Shown here one piece after another: positions 25,515-34,666 of a stretch of DNA of 64,000 bases. Positions within the stretch are counted from its first letter, which is position 1. The number at the start of each line of letters is the position of its first letter. The position numbers were made by a program, and so were the translations under genes. The DNA is from Flavobacterium kingsejongi (GTDB lineage Bacteria; Bacteroidota; Bacteroidia; Flavobacteriales; Flavobacteriaceae). Below the pieces are notes generated by a model. That model was not told where the DNA came from and did not search any database. It was given only the letters and a program-made list of their open reading frames with translations. Where the stretch lies: the NCBI RefSeq assembly GCF_003076475.1, contig NZ_CP020919.1, forward strand, positions 3,410,001 to 3,474,000. The letters run 5' to 3'.

Positions 25515-26561
25515 TTAATAGCGGAAGAAATAGCTTTGCAGTTCTTTACGGTTTTTAGTTTTGGTCAGGCCAAGCATCAGTAGGATCCGGGCTTTTTGGG
25601 GATTCAGGTCATCAGAAACAATGGTTCCCAAAGCTTCATCATTTACTTCTCCATCCAATACGACACGACCTGAAAGGCATCGGCTCGCCCGGCATACAAT
25701 AATACCGGAGGCAGTCGCTTTTTTAATGGCTTCGGAAAAAGCTTTCGAAAAATTCCCATTTCCTACTCCGGCAATAATGATTCCGTCTACTTTTTTACGG
25801 GTAAGCATTTTTATATAGTCAACGGAGGCATCTGTATACATGTAAACAATTTCAACCTGGGGCAATTTGGTATTTTTTGTAATGGGAAAAGGAATCGAAG
25901 TTCCGGTATCCCGAATGGACTGTTTGTAATATTCCACATGCCCATCATAAACTTCCCCTAATGGCCCTGTTCCGGGAGCACTGAAAGCATTTACTTTTGT
26001 ACTGTTGGTTTTTGTCACTTCCCGTGCATCATAAACCGATTCATTAAAAGAAATCAATACGCCCCTTCCCCGGCTCTTCGGATTGGCTGCTACAATAATG
26101 GCATCATGCAGGTTTTTAGGCCCATCGGCACTAATTGCAGTCGAGGCCCGCATGGCTCCTGTGAGTACCACAGGAATCGTTCGGGGTACCACCAGATTGA
26201 GGAAATAAGCCGTTTCTTCCTGCGTGTCGGTACCATGTGTAATCACAATACCATCTGCTTCTTTGTTATTGATTATTTCAGTACAGCGCACTGCCAGTTT
26301 TTTCCAAATTTCAAGACTCATGTCCTGGCTCCCCACCGATGCAATCTTTTCTCCACTGATTGCTGCCACCTCTTTTACGGAAGGAATGCTCCCAATCAGG
26401 TCGGAAACGGGAAGCGTGCCTGCGGTATAGCCTGCCCGGTCCGAAGTAGTCCCTGTACCGGCAATAGTTCCGCCGGTTGCCAATATGATGATTTTCGGTT
26501 TTTGCTGTGCTGTGGCTGATAAAGAAAGGCATAACACTACAAATAGTATAATTTTTTTCAT
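25515..26561 (-). CDS. ansB: Type II (periplasmic) L-asparaginase
   Basis: Hydrolyses asparagine to aspartate and ammonia. A signal peptide (MKKIILFVVLCLSLSATAQ) sends the 348-residue protein to the periplasm. ATGGTIAGTG contains the nucleophile Thr, and the second active-site Thr is in VITHGTDTQEETAYFL, followed by VPVVLTGAMR-type segment VVLTGAMRASTAIS. It is the first gene of the two-gene operon with aspA. A weak promoter-like TAACTTTA lies just upstream on the minus strand. Confidence 0.95.
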   Translation of the reverse strand: MKKIILFVVLCLSLSATAQQKPKIIILATGGTIAGTGTTSDRAGYTAGTLPVSDLIGSIPSVKEVAAISGEKIASVGSQDMSLEIWKKLAVRCTEIINNKEADGIVITHGTDTQEETAYFLNLVVPRTIPVVLTGAMRASTAISADGPKNLHDAIIVAANPKSRGRGVLISFNESVYDAREVTKTNSTKVNAFSAPGTGPLGEVYDGHVEYYKQSIRDTGTSIPFPITKNTKLPQVEIVYMYTDASVDYIKMLTRKKVDGIIIAGVGNGNFSKAFSEAIKKATASGIIVCRASRCLSGRVVLDGEVNDEALGTIVSDDLNPQKARILLMLGLTKTKNRKELQSYFFRY

Positions 26562-26975
26562 AGGTGATTTTTTAATGTGGGCTAAAGTTAAAAATTAATA
26601 GCATTCCAAATCAATATGCTGTGGATCACCGCCACTTTTTTTAAATTATAAGCCAATTCCCTTCTTTATACACACATTCCGGTATTAAAAAAATCAAAAG
26701 CTATATTTTACTAAAATGTGCCTACTGATAGTAAAGGTAAAACTTTAGAATTGGATTTTTCAGGTATATGTACCATAATGATATAGTTGTAAAATAGTCT
26801 TAAATATCTAATAAACAACACTAAAGCTTTCGTTTATTTTGATTAAATTGCAGTGCATTAGCATTTTACATAGTAATTGTCACTATCCGTTGGCCAATCC
26901 TACACTGCTTAACGGAACCCGTTCTTATTTTATTTCTGATGGATCTATAGCAACATTTTAATTCCCCCAAATTAT
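26562..26975. other. Intergenic region between ansB and an AraC gene
   Basis: About 410 bp, AT-rich, between divergent genes. On the ansB side TAACTTTA with an upstream TTG 21 bp away is a plausible weak promoter. No small gene, repeat or structured RNA was recognised. Confidence 0.4.
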
Positions 26976-27539
26976 ATGGTACAAAATTCATTTCGCAAGC
27001 CAAAAGCAGTAATGCTGTCCCATTTTACGAGTATTATTATTTCTTCCAAAAGTTATAAACGGGGAATTATGCTATTTTTCCATACCTGTAAAAAACAGGT
27101 CGTACGACAATTTTACCTTAGAAACCAAAAGGCGTTTATGGCAGTAGAAAATAGCTACCAGCCTGCTGTCCTTTTTAGTGAAGAAAAACGGGAAGAATAC
27201 CTGCTCGTTTTGGAAACCTTCATGCTGCAAAAACGGCCATACCTTACTACATGCTATACAATACAGGAAATGACTGAAGATACGGGAATCCCCATATTCC
27301 ATCTTTCCCACCTGATCAACAGCCAATTCAATATGAATTTCCAGAATTTTATCAATCTGAAAAGAGTGGAATACATCAAGCTGCGTTTTCAGGAAGAAGA
27401 ATGGAAACAACTATCCCTGGAAGGTATTGCCTTAAAAGCAGGATTCACATCCCGCACTACTTTTTTCAGGGCTTTCATCCGCAACACAGGGATGGCACCC
27501 TCCTCCTATATCTGCATGACCCATTCACAAAGTAATTAA
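26976..27539 (+). CDS. AraC-family transcriptional regulator
   Basis: A 187-residue protein whose last 100 residues form an AraC double helix-turn-helix. LSLEGIALKAGFTSRTTFFRAF is the second motif and PSSY follows it, while IPIFHLSHLINSQFNMNF is the first. The N-terminal 60 residues show no recognisable sensor domain and may be shorter if translation starts at the later ATG of MAVENSYQP (about 27138). Its lone position does not reveal a target; the lipoprotein gene downstream is one candidate. Confidence 0.8.
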   Translation: MVQNSFRKPKAVMLSHFTSIIISSKSYKRGIMLFFHTCKKQVVRQFYLRNQKAFMAVENSYQPAVLFSEEKREEYLLVLETFMLQKRPYLTTCYTIQEMTEDTGIPIFHLSHLINSQFNMNFQNFINLKRVEYIKLRFQEEEWKQLSLEGIALKAGFTSRTTFFRAFIRNTGMAPSSYICMTHSQSN

Positions 27540-27752
27540 AAGTAAAAAGTGGAAGCTGAAATAGCGAAATTAAGCTTATCCTCACAAACAACTTTTAAGC
27601 ACCATTAAATTGCGGGGAACCAAAGTCGCACCGTTAGTACATAAAGGATTATAATTTCAGGACTTCAGCATTTACAGTCATTTATAGTCTCCATTGCGAA
27701 GTTCCTGAAATAATTCAGTATCTTACCTCCTGATTCACTCAAACCAAGTAGC

Positions 27753-28199
27753 ATGCAAAAAGGATTATTCATTTTAGTATTCATCGTCATCAGCTGTTCT
27801 AAAAAAGAAAAAACAACCACCGGAAATGATGGGGAATGGACTACCTATACAACCACGGATTCAATTCCGGAACTACTGCGCCAAAAAGTAATGGCCTATT
27901 ACCACGGCGATCTGGATATGGCTAATCCTGGTGCACCTTATAATGCCACAGATATGAGAACAGACTCACTCCCTACCCGTCCGTTGATGCTGCTTGCTAA
28001 AAAAGGAGATGAATGGAGAATGTCTTATGTCCAGGGCGGTTATGGAAAATACTATGTGTATGTCCAGGCCACAATTCAAAAAAAGGCCATTAGTGACTTT
28101 AAAGTTGCAGAATCAAGAACGCTATTGGATAATAATGATACTATAGACAAGCGGATAAAAAACCACCAGTTGGAATTTAAGAACAGTCCAGCAAAATAA
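27753..28199 (+). CDS. Hypothetical lipoprotein
   Basis: 148 residues with a short signal peptide and lipobox (LFILVFIVISCSKKEK), so Cys15 should be the acylated residue. The mature domain has MRTDSLPTRPLMLLAKKGDEW and YVQGGYGKYYVYVQA, suggesting a small beta-rich fold. Family not recognised. An imperfect inverted repeat (ATTTCAGGACTTC and GAAGTTCCTGAAAT, 27654-27711) lies just upstream. Confidence 0.7.
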   Translation: MQKGLFILVFIVISCSKKEKTTTGNDGEWTTYTTTDSIPELLRQKVMAYYHGDLDMANPGAPYNATDMRTDSLPTRPLMLLAKKGDEWRMSYVQGGYGKYYVYVQATIQKKAISDFKVAESRTLLDNNDTIDKRIKNHQLEFKNSPAK

Positions 28200-28226
28200 T
28201 TCAGTTATTGCAAAATATTTATAGTA

Positions 28227-29111
28227 TTAATAGTCCCAGGCCATTTTGGCAATAGCAGCGATTAGCCCCTCGCGCTCTTCCCGACTGACATAAGTATCTG
28301 CTACAAAAACACTGATTGCCAAATGATTTCCATTGGGTAATGTAATAATACCGACATCATTGGTAGCACGTGTCAGGCCATCATTGGTACCCGAAGTTCC
28401 AGGTTTGTGTGCTACTATTGCATTTTTGGGCAGTGCTCCTTTCAGTCGTTTTGCTCCCGGAATCGATTCTTCCATCCATTTTAACAATAACAACCTGCTT
28501 GGCGTAGAAAGCACCTTCTTACTGTAAAACAGGTATAGCAATTGTGTCATAGCATCTGGCGTTGACCAATTTTGATATTGGATCCAGTCATCGGAAACCT
28601 GAACCATTTCTGTTGTTGCAATGTTGATCCCTGTAATTCCCAGACTATTCAGGTAGTGCTGCACTTTAGCCGTACCACCCATTATCCGTAATAACACGTC
28701 ACAAGCTGTACCATCGCTATCAACAATATTAAGCCGCAACAATTCTGAAAGTGTCAGTACAGCACCCTGAGGGTATTTCTCCCGGATCGGGCTCACTCCC
28801 CTCGGTATGATCTCCGAAGGCTCCACTTTTATTTTCTGGTGGAGCTGTAACCTCCCCTGGTCTACCTCATTCAGTATGGCCATAGCAATAGGGAATTTAT
28901 AAACACTCTGCATCGGGAAGCGGTCACCACCATGAAATGAAACCAAAATCTCCTCGGTTTCCAATACTAATGCGGTTACTCCAATTTTAGCTTTAAATGG
29001 TGCGCTAAGCACTATAATCTGTTCCTCCAGTTTCGTCTTCTGTCCCAAAACCGGAAAAACGGTAAGTAAGGCTGCTATAATAAAAATAATGCGGCTGTTG
29101 TATGCGCTCAT
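28227..29111 (-). CDS. Class A beta-lactamase, VEB/PER-like, altered motifs
   Basis: A 294-residue exported protein (signal peptide to about VLGQ) that follows VEB/PER (subclass A2) enzymes along its length: SVYKF holds the nucleophile Ser70 and Lys73, TTEM the Glu166 equivalent, and QYQNWSTPDAM, GAKRLKGALPKN and RATNDVGIITLPNG match the subclass. Two motifs differ from the usual: SDN is SDG (VDSDGTACD) and KTG is KPG (AHKPGTSGT). Such enzymes hydrolyse penicillins and cephalosporins in the periplasm; whether this one is active or has shifted specificity is open. Chromosomal, with no mobile element nearby. Confidence 0.9.
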   Translation of the reverse strand: MSAYNSRIIFIIAALLTVFPVLGQKTKLEEQIIVLSAPFKAKIGVTALVLETEEILVSFHGGDRFPMQSVYKFPIAMAILNEVDQGRLQLHQKIKVEPSEIIPRGVSPIREKYPQGAVLTLSELLRLNIVDSDGTACDVLLRIMGGTAKVQHYLNSLGITGINIATTEMVQVSDDWIQYQNWSTPDAMTQLLYLFYSKKVLSTPSRLLLLKWMEESIPGAKRLKGALPKNAIVAHKPGTSGTNDGLTRATNDVGIITLPNGNHLAISVFVADTYVSREEREGLIAAIAKMAWDY

Positions 29112-29146
29112 TCGATACCTTATTTTAAAATATAATTCGGATAAAA

Positions 29147-30121
29147 TTAATCTGGGAGTAGTAGTATTTTACTGGAGCTCTTCCCACTTTCCAGGTATTC
29201 ATGTGCTTTCTGCCCTTCAGAGAGGGCAAATGTTACGGGTGGTGTCAGCAGAAGCTGCCCGGTTCTGATCCAGTCAAAGAGTTGTGATGCGCGATTTATT
29301 CGCTCATCCTGGGTGGTCAGATAACTCCAGAGATCTCCACCAGTCAGGGTTTTACTGGTATCCATCAGCATTCTTGGGTCTACGGGTTGTGGATCACCAC
29401 CACTCATTCCGTAAAATACCACATGCCCACAATCCCGGGTCACCTCAAAGCTATCCATTAATGTACTCCCAACGCTATCATAGGCTACAGCAACACCTTT
29501 GCCATTCGTGATTTTCATTATTTCAGCCTTCCAATCGCCCTGTAAAGCGACTGCATAATCTGCCCCATTATGGAGGATGGTACCGAATTTGGTCTTGTCC
29601 CGGCTTAACCCAATGACAATTGCACCTTTATTTTTGCACATTTGGATGAGTAACTGGCCTACACCTCCGGAAGCGGCATGAATCAGTACTATTTCCCCTT
29701 TTTGTACGTCATGGCTGTCTTCCGAAAGATAGTGCGCTGTAAGCCCTTGTAACAAAACAGCCGCCGCAGTAGCAAAATCAATAGCTTCGGGCAAAGGAAT
29801 CAGGTGGGCTTCCGGCACAGCCACATAGGCTGCATTGGCAAACGGTACATCAGCAAAAGCAACACGGTCACCCACCTTATAGGCAGATGTATTCGATACC
29901 GAAACTATTCCTGCTCCTTCATAGCCTGCAATATAGGGTGGTGTACCTTTCAGATGATAGTTCCCTTTCCGCCGGTAAATATCGGCATAATTAAGTCCTA
30001 TGGCTTTCATTTCCACCAGGACTTCCCCTTCGTTGAGTACCGGAATAGGTACCGCCTTATACTCCAATACCGACGCATCCCCAAATTGGGAAAAAGTCAG
30101 TGCTTTCATAGTAGTATCCAT
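29147..30121 (-). CDS. NADPH:quinone oxidoreductase, zinc-free MDR family
   Basis: A 324-residue medium-chain dehydrogenase/reductase. An N-terminal GroES-like domain with NYADIYRRKGNY and GYEGAGIV is followed by a Rossmann domain with HAASGGVGQLLIQ, the NADPH-binding motif of quinone reductases. The catalytic zinc ligands of alcohol dehydrogenases are absent. The MDR quinone reductases detoxify quinones or reduce enones. The start is at MDTTMKALTF, and the second Met (residue 5) is an equally possible start. Confidence 0.9.
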   Translation of the reverse strand: MDTTMKALTFSQFGDASVLEYKAVPIPVLNEGEVLVEMKAIGLNYADIYRRKGNYHLKGTPPYIAGYEGAGIVSVSNTSAYKVGDRVAFADVPFANAAYVAVPEAHLIPLPEAIDFATAAAVLLQGLTAHYLSEDSHDVQKGEIVLIHAASGGVGQLLIQMCKNKGAIVIGLSRDKTKFGTILHNGADYAVALQGDWKAEIMKITNGKGVAVAYDSVGSTLMDSFEVTRDCGHVVFYGMSGGDPQPVDPRMLMDTSKTLTGGDLWSYLTTQDERINRASQLFDWIRTGQLLLTPPVTFALSEGQKAHEYLESGKSSSKILLLPD

Positions 30122-30301
30122 ACGTTTATGTTTGATTTTGAAGAGTAGGCTCTTGCTACTGAATGTTCATTTATCGTTTGATAAATATAGCGATAATACT
30201 TTTCTGCCCGCTTTCTCTTTTATAAGAAAGTTCACTTTTTATACCCCGTTCATTTCTTCAATTTGTTTAATTTTGTGCCCTATTCCATATCAAAGAAAAT
30301 A

Positions 30302-30832
30302 ATGACAACCAATCATCAGCCTTACACTATTTATTTTGAAAAATATACGCCGGAGGACTTTGTCCTTTACAATAGCCTGGTGAATAGCGAACAGGTAATG
30401 GCTATGATTACAGAGCGGGCACTTACAGAAGAAGAAGCGCGGGTACAATTTGTCGAATTGCTACACAACAACACCTTACATCCTGACTTTGGACGTTTTA
30501 AAGTATTTGAAACCGAAACGAAAACCTATATTGGACTGGCTAAAATTGAAATACAATCCGGCATACTGACCGAAGCTGAATTGGGCTATATGGTAGTTCC
30601 GGAATATTGGGGTAAAGGTTTTGGAAAACAAATCGCAGCACTGCTTTTGGATATAGGCCTGAAACAGGAAACACTGGAAAAAGTAACTGCTATCATCGAT
30701 CCTTCGAATGTGGCATCGCGAAAAATATTAATCCATCAGGGGTTCATCTCCGAAAAGATAGATATAATAGACGACCTGCCTACAGAAATACTTAGCAAAA
30801 GGCTAAAGCTGCTGGTGTCGGAAAAATTATAA
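30302..30832 (+). CDS. GNAT family N-acetyltransferase
   Basis: A 176-residue acetyl-CoA-dependent acetyltransferase. ELGYMVVPEYWGKGFGKQIA contains the beta-4 strand and Q/RxxGxG/A acetyl-CoA loop (GKGFGK), and IDPSNVASRKILIHQGF is the usual RimJ/RimL-like C-terminal block. The start is at MTTNHQPYTIYF; an in-frame ATG at 30263 would add 13 residues. TAATTTTG at 30268-30275 is a possible -7 element. Its stop codon overlaps the stop of the convergent next gene. Acceptor unknown. Confidence 0.88.
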   Translation: MTTNHQPYTIYFEKYTPEDFVLYNSLVNSEQVMAMITERALTEEEARVQFVELLHNNTLHPDFGRFKVFETETKTYIGLAKIEIQSGILTEAELGYMVVPEYWGKGFGKQIAALLLDIGLKQETLEKVTAIIDPSNVASRKILIHQGFISEKIDIIDDLPTEILSKRLKLLVSEKL

Positions 30833-31201
30833 TTTTGTAGTAGTCCCGGCGATGACCAGCCACTTTCCATTCATAAAAGTCCAGGTCCGGGTATAAATAA
30901 AATCACCCTTAAAATCAATTCCCATATATTTCCCGCTAATGGTATTCGTGATATTGGTAATGGCAACATTATTAAAAATCCGTATCATTTTGTCTGTCAC
31001 TACTAACGATTCGATGTGGAATTTTTCAGGATGCATCAGATCCATACTTTCGAGGCTGGTAAAAATTCGGCCAGCTTCATTTTTATAAACTACATTCGCA
31101 TGGGTCAATCTTCGTATCTCGTCATAATCTTTAGTCAAAAAAGCTTTTGCAGCCCGATCTTCCAAATCCACTATAATTTCCTCATGTGATTTTATTCGCA
31201 T
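30827..31201 (-). CDS. NTF2-like / DUF4440-type protein
   Basis: A 124-residue single-domain protein of the SnoaL/NTF2-like fold: an N-terminal helix pair (LEDRAAKAFLTKDYDEIRRL) followed by alternating strands ending YTRTWTFMNGKWLVIAGTTT, which matches the end of DUF4440-type domains. Members are enzymes or ligand-binding proteins of diverse role, so no reaction is assigned. It converges on the GNAT gene, sharing the hexamer TTATAA for both stop codons. Confidence 0.78.
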   Translation of the reverse strand: MRIKSHEEIIVDLEDRAAKAFLTKDYDEIRRLTHANVVYKNEAGRIFTSLESMDLMHPEKFHIESLVVTDKMIRIFNNVAITNITNTISGKYMGIDFKGDFIYTRTWTFMNGKWLVIAGTTTKL

Positions 31202-31560
31202 ATCGTATGTTTATTTTGCCTTGGCCAGCAAATATTCGCACAAAAGTACTATAATCGAACTAAAAGCCGGAACAATAACCCTATTTTTTTGATAGTGTTC
31301 ACATTTAACTATCCCGACTGGAAGCATCTGTATTTTGATACTATGTCACAATTTAAAAAAAAACAAAATTATTTTTCCGCATTGGATCCCTCACAAACAA
31401 CAATTATCATCAAACAATATCTTAATTTTATATTTATATATTACATTTACAATATATTCTTTCAAATGAAAGATTATTTTAAAAGTAGCGTGACAAAAAT
31501 ATACTACCGTTTTTTGATACACTACTCCGATTCCATTTTGTACCTTAAAAACTATAACAC
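31202..31560. other. AT-rich intergenic region
   Basis: About 360 bp between divergent genes, with runs such as TTTATATTTATATATTAC. An open stretch of 91 codons on the plus strand has the composition of non-coding DNA and is not called. No promoter of good quality or structured element was seen. Confidence 0.4.
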
Positions 31561-32094
31561 ATGAGAATCCTGAAAAAAATCCTGTTGGTCATTATTGCAA
31601 TTGTCCTACTGTTGTTGGTTGTAGCACTTTTTATCCCCAGGACGTATACCGTTACGGTTACCGAAACCATCCATGAGCCTTCTGATATTGTCTTCAATTA
31701 TGTCAAGCTGATTAAAAATCAGGAAAACTACAGCGTTTGGGTAATGCAAGATCCCAATATCAAAATGGAATATATAGGCACTGATGGTACTGAAGGTTTT
31801 ATTGCGCGATGGAACAGCCAGGAAGATGGTGTGGGTGAAGGCGAACAGCAGATTACGAAAGTGACTGCCGATCGTATTGAGGTCGATTTACGTTTCAAAC
31901 GCCCTTTTGAATCCAGCCAGAAAGCAGCCACTTTTGTACAGCCACTTCCAGGGAACAGAACACTCATCACCACTGAATTTTACGGAAGCGATGCCTATCC
32001 GATGAATCTTTTATCCCTGCTTATTGGTAGAAAAATGATCCGTGATGCCCAAACAAAAAACCTGGAGAACCTCAAAAAAATCTTAGAGAAGTAA
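31561..32094 (+). CDS. SRPBCC-family (START-like) membrane-anchored protein
   Basis: 177 residues. One N-terminal membrane helix (LLVIIAIVLLLLVVALFI, residues about 7-25) anchors a polyketide-cyclase/START-like domain seen in VTETIHEPSDIVFNYVKLI, YSVWVMQDP and the C-terminal long helix ending LENLKKILEK. The family binds small hydrophobic ligands. No catalytic residue set is recognisable. Only a GC-poor promoter region precedes it, and a perfect 26-bp palindrome follows. Confidence 0.82.
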   Translation: MRILKKILLVIIAIVLLLLVVALFIPRTYTVTVTETIHEPSDIVFNYVKLIKNQENYSVWVMQDPNIKMEYIGTDGTEGFIARWNSQEDGVGEGEQQITKVTADRIEVDLRFKRPFESSQKAATFVQPLPGNRTLITTEFYGSDAYPMNLLSLLIGRKMIRDAQTKNLENLKKILEK

Positions 32095-32110
32095 CATGAT
32101 GCCGACTCCC

Positions 32111-32136
32111 TCCCATAGCTTTGCAAAGCTATGGGA
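32111..32136. repeat. Perfect 26-bp palindrome between convergent genes
   Basis: TCCCATAGCTTTG directly followed by its complement CAAAGCTATGGGA. It would form a 11-bp stem with a minimal loop. It is followed by an A-run on the plus strand rather than a T-run, so it does not look like a standard terminator for either gene. Confidence 0.7.
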
Positions 32137-32149
32137 AAAAATAAGGTTC

Positions 32150-33598
32150 CTATTTTTTATTCCTAAGCTTACTGTGTTTTCGGCCATAAAACCAATAGAA
32201 AACAATTCCAATACCCATCCAGATCATCAGCCGGATCCAGCTTTCCAACGGGAGGCCAATCATAAGGAAAACACAGACCAATATCCCCAGTGCCGGAATA
32301 ACAGGTACTCCCGGAACCCGAAACGGACGGTGAATCTCCGGGTTTGTATACCGCAAAAGTATAACACCCAGGGAAACCAATGAAAAGGCAAACAAGGTTC
32401 CAATACTGACCATGTGCCCCAAATCGGAAATTGGGACAAAACCCGCCAGTAATCCTACAAAAACCAAGAAAAACAAATTACTTTTCCACGGTGTTTTGAA
32501 CCGGGAGTGGATATCACTAAAAAATGCAGGCAGTAGTCCGTCTTTGGACATACTATAGAATACCCGTGACTGTCCCATCAGCATAACTAATATCACCGAA
32601 GTATAGCCTGCTAGTATAGCAATAATAAGGGCACTGTTTAGAAAACTATATCCGGTAACGGCAAAAGCGGTAGCCGCCGGGCTGGCATCTCCTACAAATT
32701 CGGTATACGGTACCAATCCTGTCATTACATACGCAAAAACCACATACAATAACGTGGCAACCACCAACGATCCGATAATACCGATGGGCATATCCTTTTG
32801 TGGATTCTTGGCCTCCTGAGCCGCTGTAGAAACGGCATCAAAACCAATAAAACCGAAAAACACCACGGCAGCGCCCCGCACAATTCCCGACCATCCAAAA
32901 TGCCCAAACGTTCCTGTATTTTCAGGGATAAACGGGCTATAATTTGATGGATTGATAAAAGCAAAACCCAAGGCGATAAACAGCACAATAACACTGATTT
33001 TTATAATTACCAAAAGATTGTTGAAAGCAGAGGATTCCCGCGTCCCTTTGGCCAATACCAACGATAAAAGCACCACTATACACACGGCCGGGAGGTTAAT
33101 GATCCCCCCGCCTTCCAACAGGCTTCCATCGGCAAGCTTTACGGTATCAAAAGGGGAAGCCGTCAGTTGTGGTGGCAGTGACAAATGGAATTGTGCCAAA
33201 AGCTTATTGGCATAACTGGACCAACTGACCGCAACCGTAGCCGATGCCAAAGCATATTCCAATACCAGGTCCCAGCCAATAATCCAGGCCATCCATTCTC
33301 CAAGTGTGGCATAGGTATAGGTGTATGCTGAGCCCGCAACCGGGATCATAGAAGCATATTCGGCATAACTCAGCGCACAAAATGCACAGGCTATTCCGGC
33401 AAGGATAAAAGAAAGAATGACAGCCGGCCCTGCATTTTCTGAAGCGACAATCCCGGTTAAGGAAAATATTCCGGCACCTACGATAGCACCAATTCCCAGC
33501 GCGACCAGGTTAAAAGGTCCCAGGGAGCGGCGAAGCCCATTTTTTGTATCAGTTTCTTGTTCTGAAATCAGTTGTGCTATTGGTTTTTTAAAACGCAT
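32150..33598 (-). CDS. APC-superfamily amino acid permease
   Basis: A 482-residue inner-membrane transporter with about 12-14 hydrophobic helices. GIGAIVGAGIFSLTG is the APC helix-1 signature and FFGFIGFDAVSTAAQEAKNPQKDMP the conserved TM6-loop block of the cationic amino acid transporter subgroup. It takes up amino acids with H+ or Na+; the specific substrate is unknown. It begins 22 bp after the EamA gene on the same strand, so both should be controlled by the attenuators upstream of that gene. Confidence 0.93.
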   Translation of the reverse strand: MRFKKPIAQLISEQETDTKNGLRRSLGPFNLVALGIGAIVGAGIFSLTGIVASENAGPAVILSFILAGIACAFCALSYAEYASMIPVAGSAYTYTYATLGEWMAWIIGWDLVLEYALASATVAVSWSSYANKLLAQFHLSLPPQLTASPFDTVKLADGSLLEGGGIINLPAVCIVVLLSLVLAKGTRESSAFNNLLVIIKISVIVLFIALGFAFINPSNYSPFIPENTGTFGHFGWSGIVRGAAVVFFGFIGFDAVSTAAQEAKNPQKDMPIGIIGSLVVATLLYVVFAYVMTGLVPYTEFVGDASPAATAFAVTGYSFLNSALIIAILAGYTSVILVMLMGQSRVFYSMSKDGLLPAFFSDIHSRFKTPWKSNLFFLVFVGLLAGFVPISDLGHMVSIGTLFAFSLVSLGVILLRYTNPEIHRPFRVPGVPVIPALGILVCVFLMIGLPLESWIRLMIWMGIGIVFYWFYGRKHSKLRNKK

Positions 33599-33620
33599 TG
33601 GAATCTAATTTTTATGGTAA

Positions 33621-34625
33621 TTATAAATGAGTGATGTGTTTGTACGGGTGTGTCAGCCGGTTGAGGGTACGCTCCAGTTTACGAAAATGAACCCGCTTGC
33701 GTTTGGAGACTTTATAGTGGGCCATATTCGTAAATAGCACCCCTATCAGGATAATAAACAATCCTGTAAACTGATTTTTAGAAATACCTTCATTGGCCAT
33801 AAACCAGCCAAAAAGTACTGCAACCACAGGATTGACATAGGTATGTGTACTCACCAGCGCCGGAGGCTTGATGGATAACAGCCAGATAAAGGAAAGATAG
33901 GCCACTACTGATCCGAAAATGATGAGGTAAACCAATGCCAGCCAGGCAGCTGCAGGAATTAGATTCCATTGGATTACCTGCCATTCTCCACGAAAGGACG
34001 CAATAATAAGGCTCGCAAGACCCCCGATTGTCAGCTGCTGCGCGACATTCATAAACAGCGACTGGGAGGAAGGCCTTTTTTTGGAATAGAGCGATCCTAA
34101 AACCCATAAGATGGAACTCACTACCAGCAGGCTGAAAGCGATTACCCGTATGTTGCTGTCGCCACTGGCTTCCACTGTCCCAAGACTATCTTTTAGGAAC
34201 AGTACCAATCCGGCAAATCCAATGAGTAGGCCTCCACCAATAAAAGGATTGGAAAAATAGGCCTTCCAGTTTTTCTTATCGAGTACAATAAACCAAAATG
34301 GCTCACTGGCCATCACAATGGCAGCTTCTGTAGAAGTTACATATTGCTCCCCCCAGGCAACAAGCCCGACACCAGCGGCTAAAATAAGGATACCAGGTAT
34401 CGCATTTTTTTTCCAGTTGGCGATTGAGTTGGGACGCTCTCCTTTGCGATAGAGCCAGAGCAATATCAACACACCAGCTACCAAAAACCGGAAGCCCGAT
34501 AACAAGAAAGGCGGAAAACCTTTCAGCCCATAGGAAATGGCGAGGAATGTGGTTCCCCAAATGATATAAATACCGGTGAAAGCCAGTAGCACCCGTAATT
34601 TATGGTTGGTTGTGATTGAAGCCAT
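33621..34625 (-). CDS. EamA/DMT-superfamily exporter
   Basis: A 334-residue membrane protein with ten hydrophobic segments in two homologous EamA halves. IYIIWGTTFLAISYGLKGFP opens the first half, and AWLALVYLIIFGSVVAYLSF with STHTYVNPVVAVLFGW are typical of the second. Relatives such as YedA and RhtA export amino acids or other metabolites. It is the first structural gene after two consecutive leader-peptide/terminator units, and it is followed closely by an APC permease, so an amino-acid-related role is likely but inferred. The C-terminal tail is basic (SKRKRVHFRKLERTLNR). Confidence 0.9.
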   Translation of the reverse strand: MASITTNHKLRVLLAFTGIYIIWGTTFLAISYGLKGFPPFLLSGFRFLVAGVLILLWLYRKGERPNSIANWKKNAIPGILILAAGVGLVAWGEQYVTSTEAAIVMASEPFWFIVLDKKNWKAYFSNPFIGGGLLIGFAGLVLFLKDSLGTVEASGDSNIRVIAFSLLVVSSILWVLGSLYSKKRPSSQSLFMNVAQQLTIGGLASLIIASFRGEWQVIQWNLIPAAAWLALVYLIIFGSVVAYLSFIWLLSIKPPALVSTHTYVNPVVAVLFGWFMANEGISKNQFTGLFIILIGVLFTNMAHYKVSKRKRVHFRKLERTLNRLTHPYKHITHL

Positions 34626-34666
34626 AAGGATAAAGTATTAAATGATTAGATTGGGTTTGATGTCAT

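Noticed and set aside
27654-27711. Imperfect inverted repeat before the lipoprotein gene at 27753
   Set aside because: Arms of 13 bp with a bulge and a 31-nt loop, no clear function; mentioned in the gene entry but not called as a site.
31289-31564. 91-codon open frame before the SRPBCC gene
   Set aside because: AT-rich composition (Ile, Tyr, Phe, Lys, Asn dominated), no domain and no start context.
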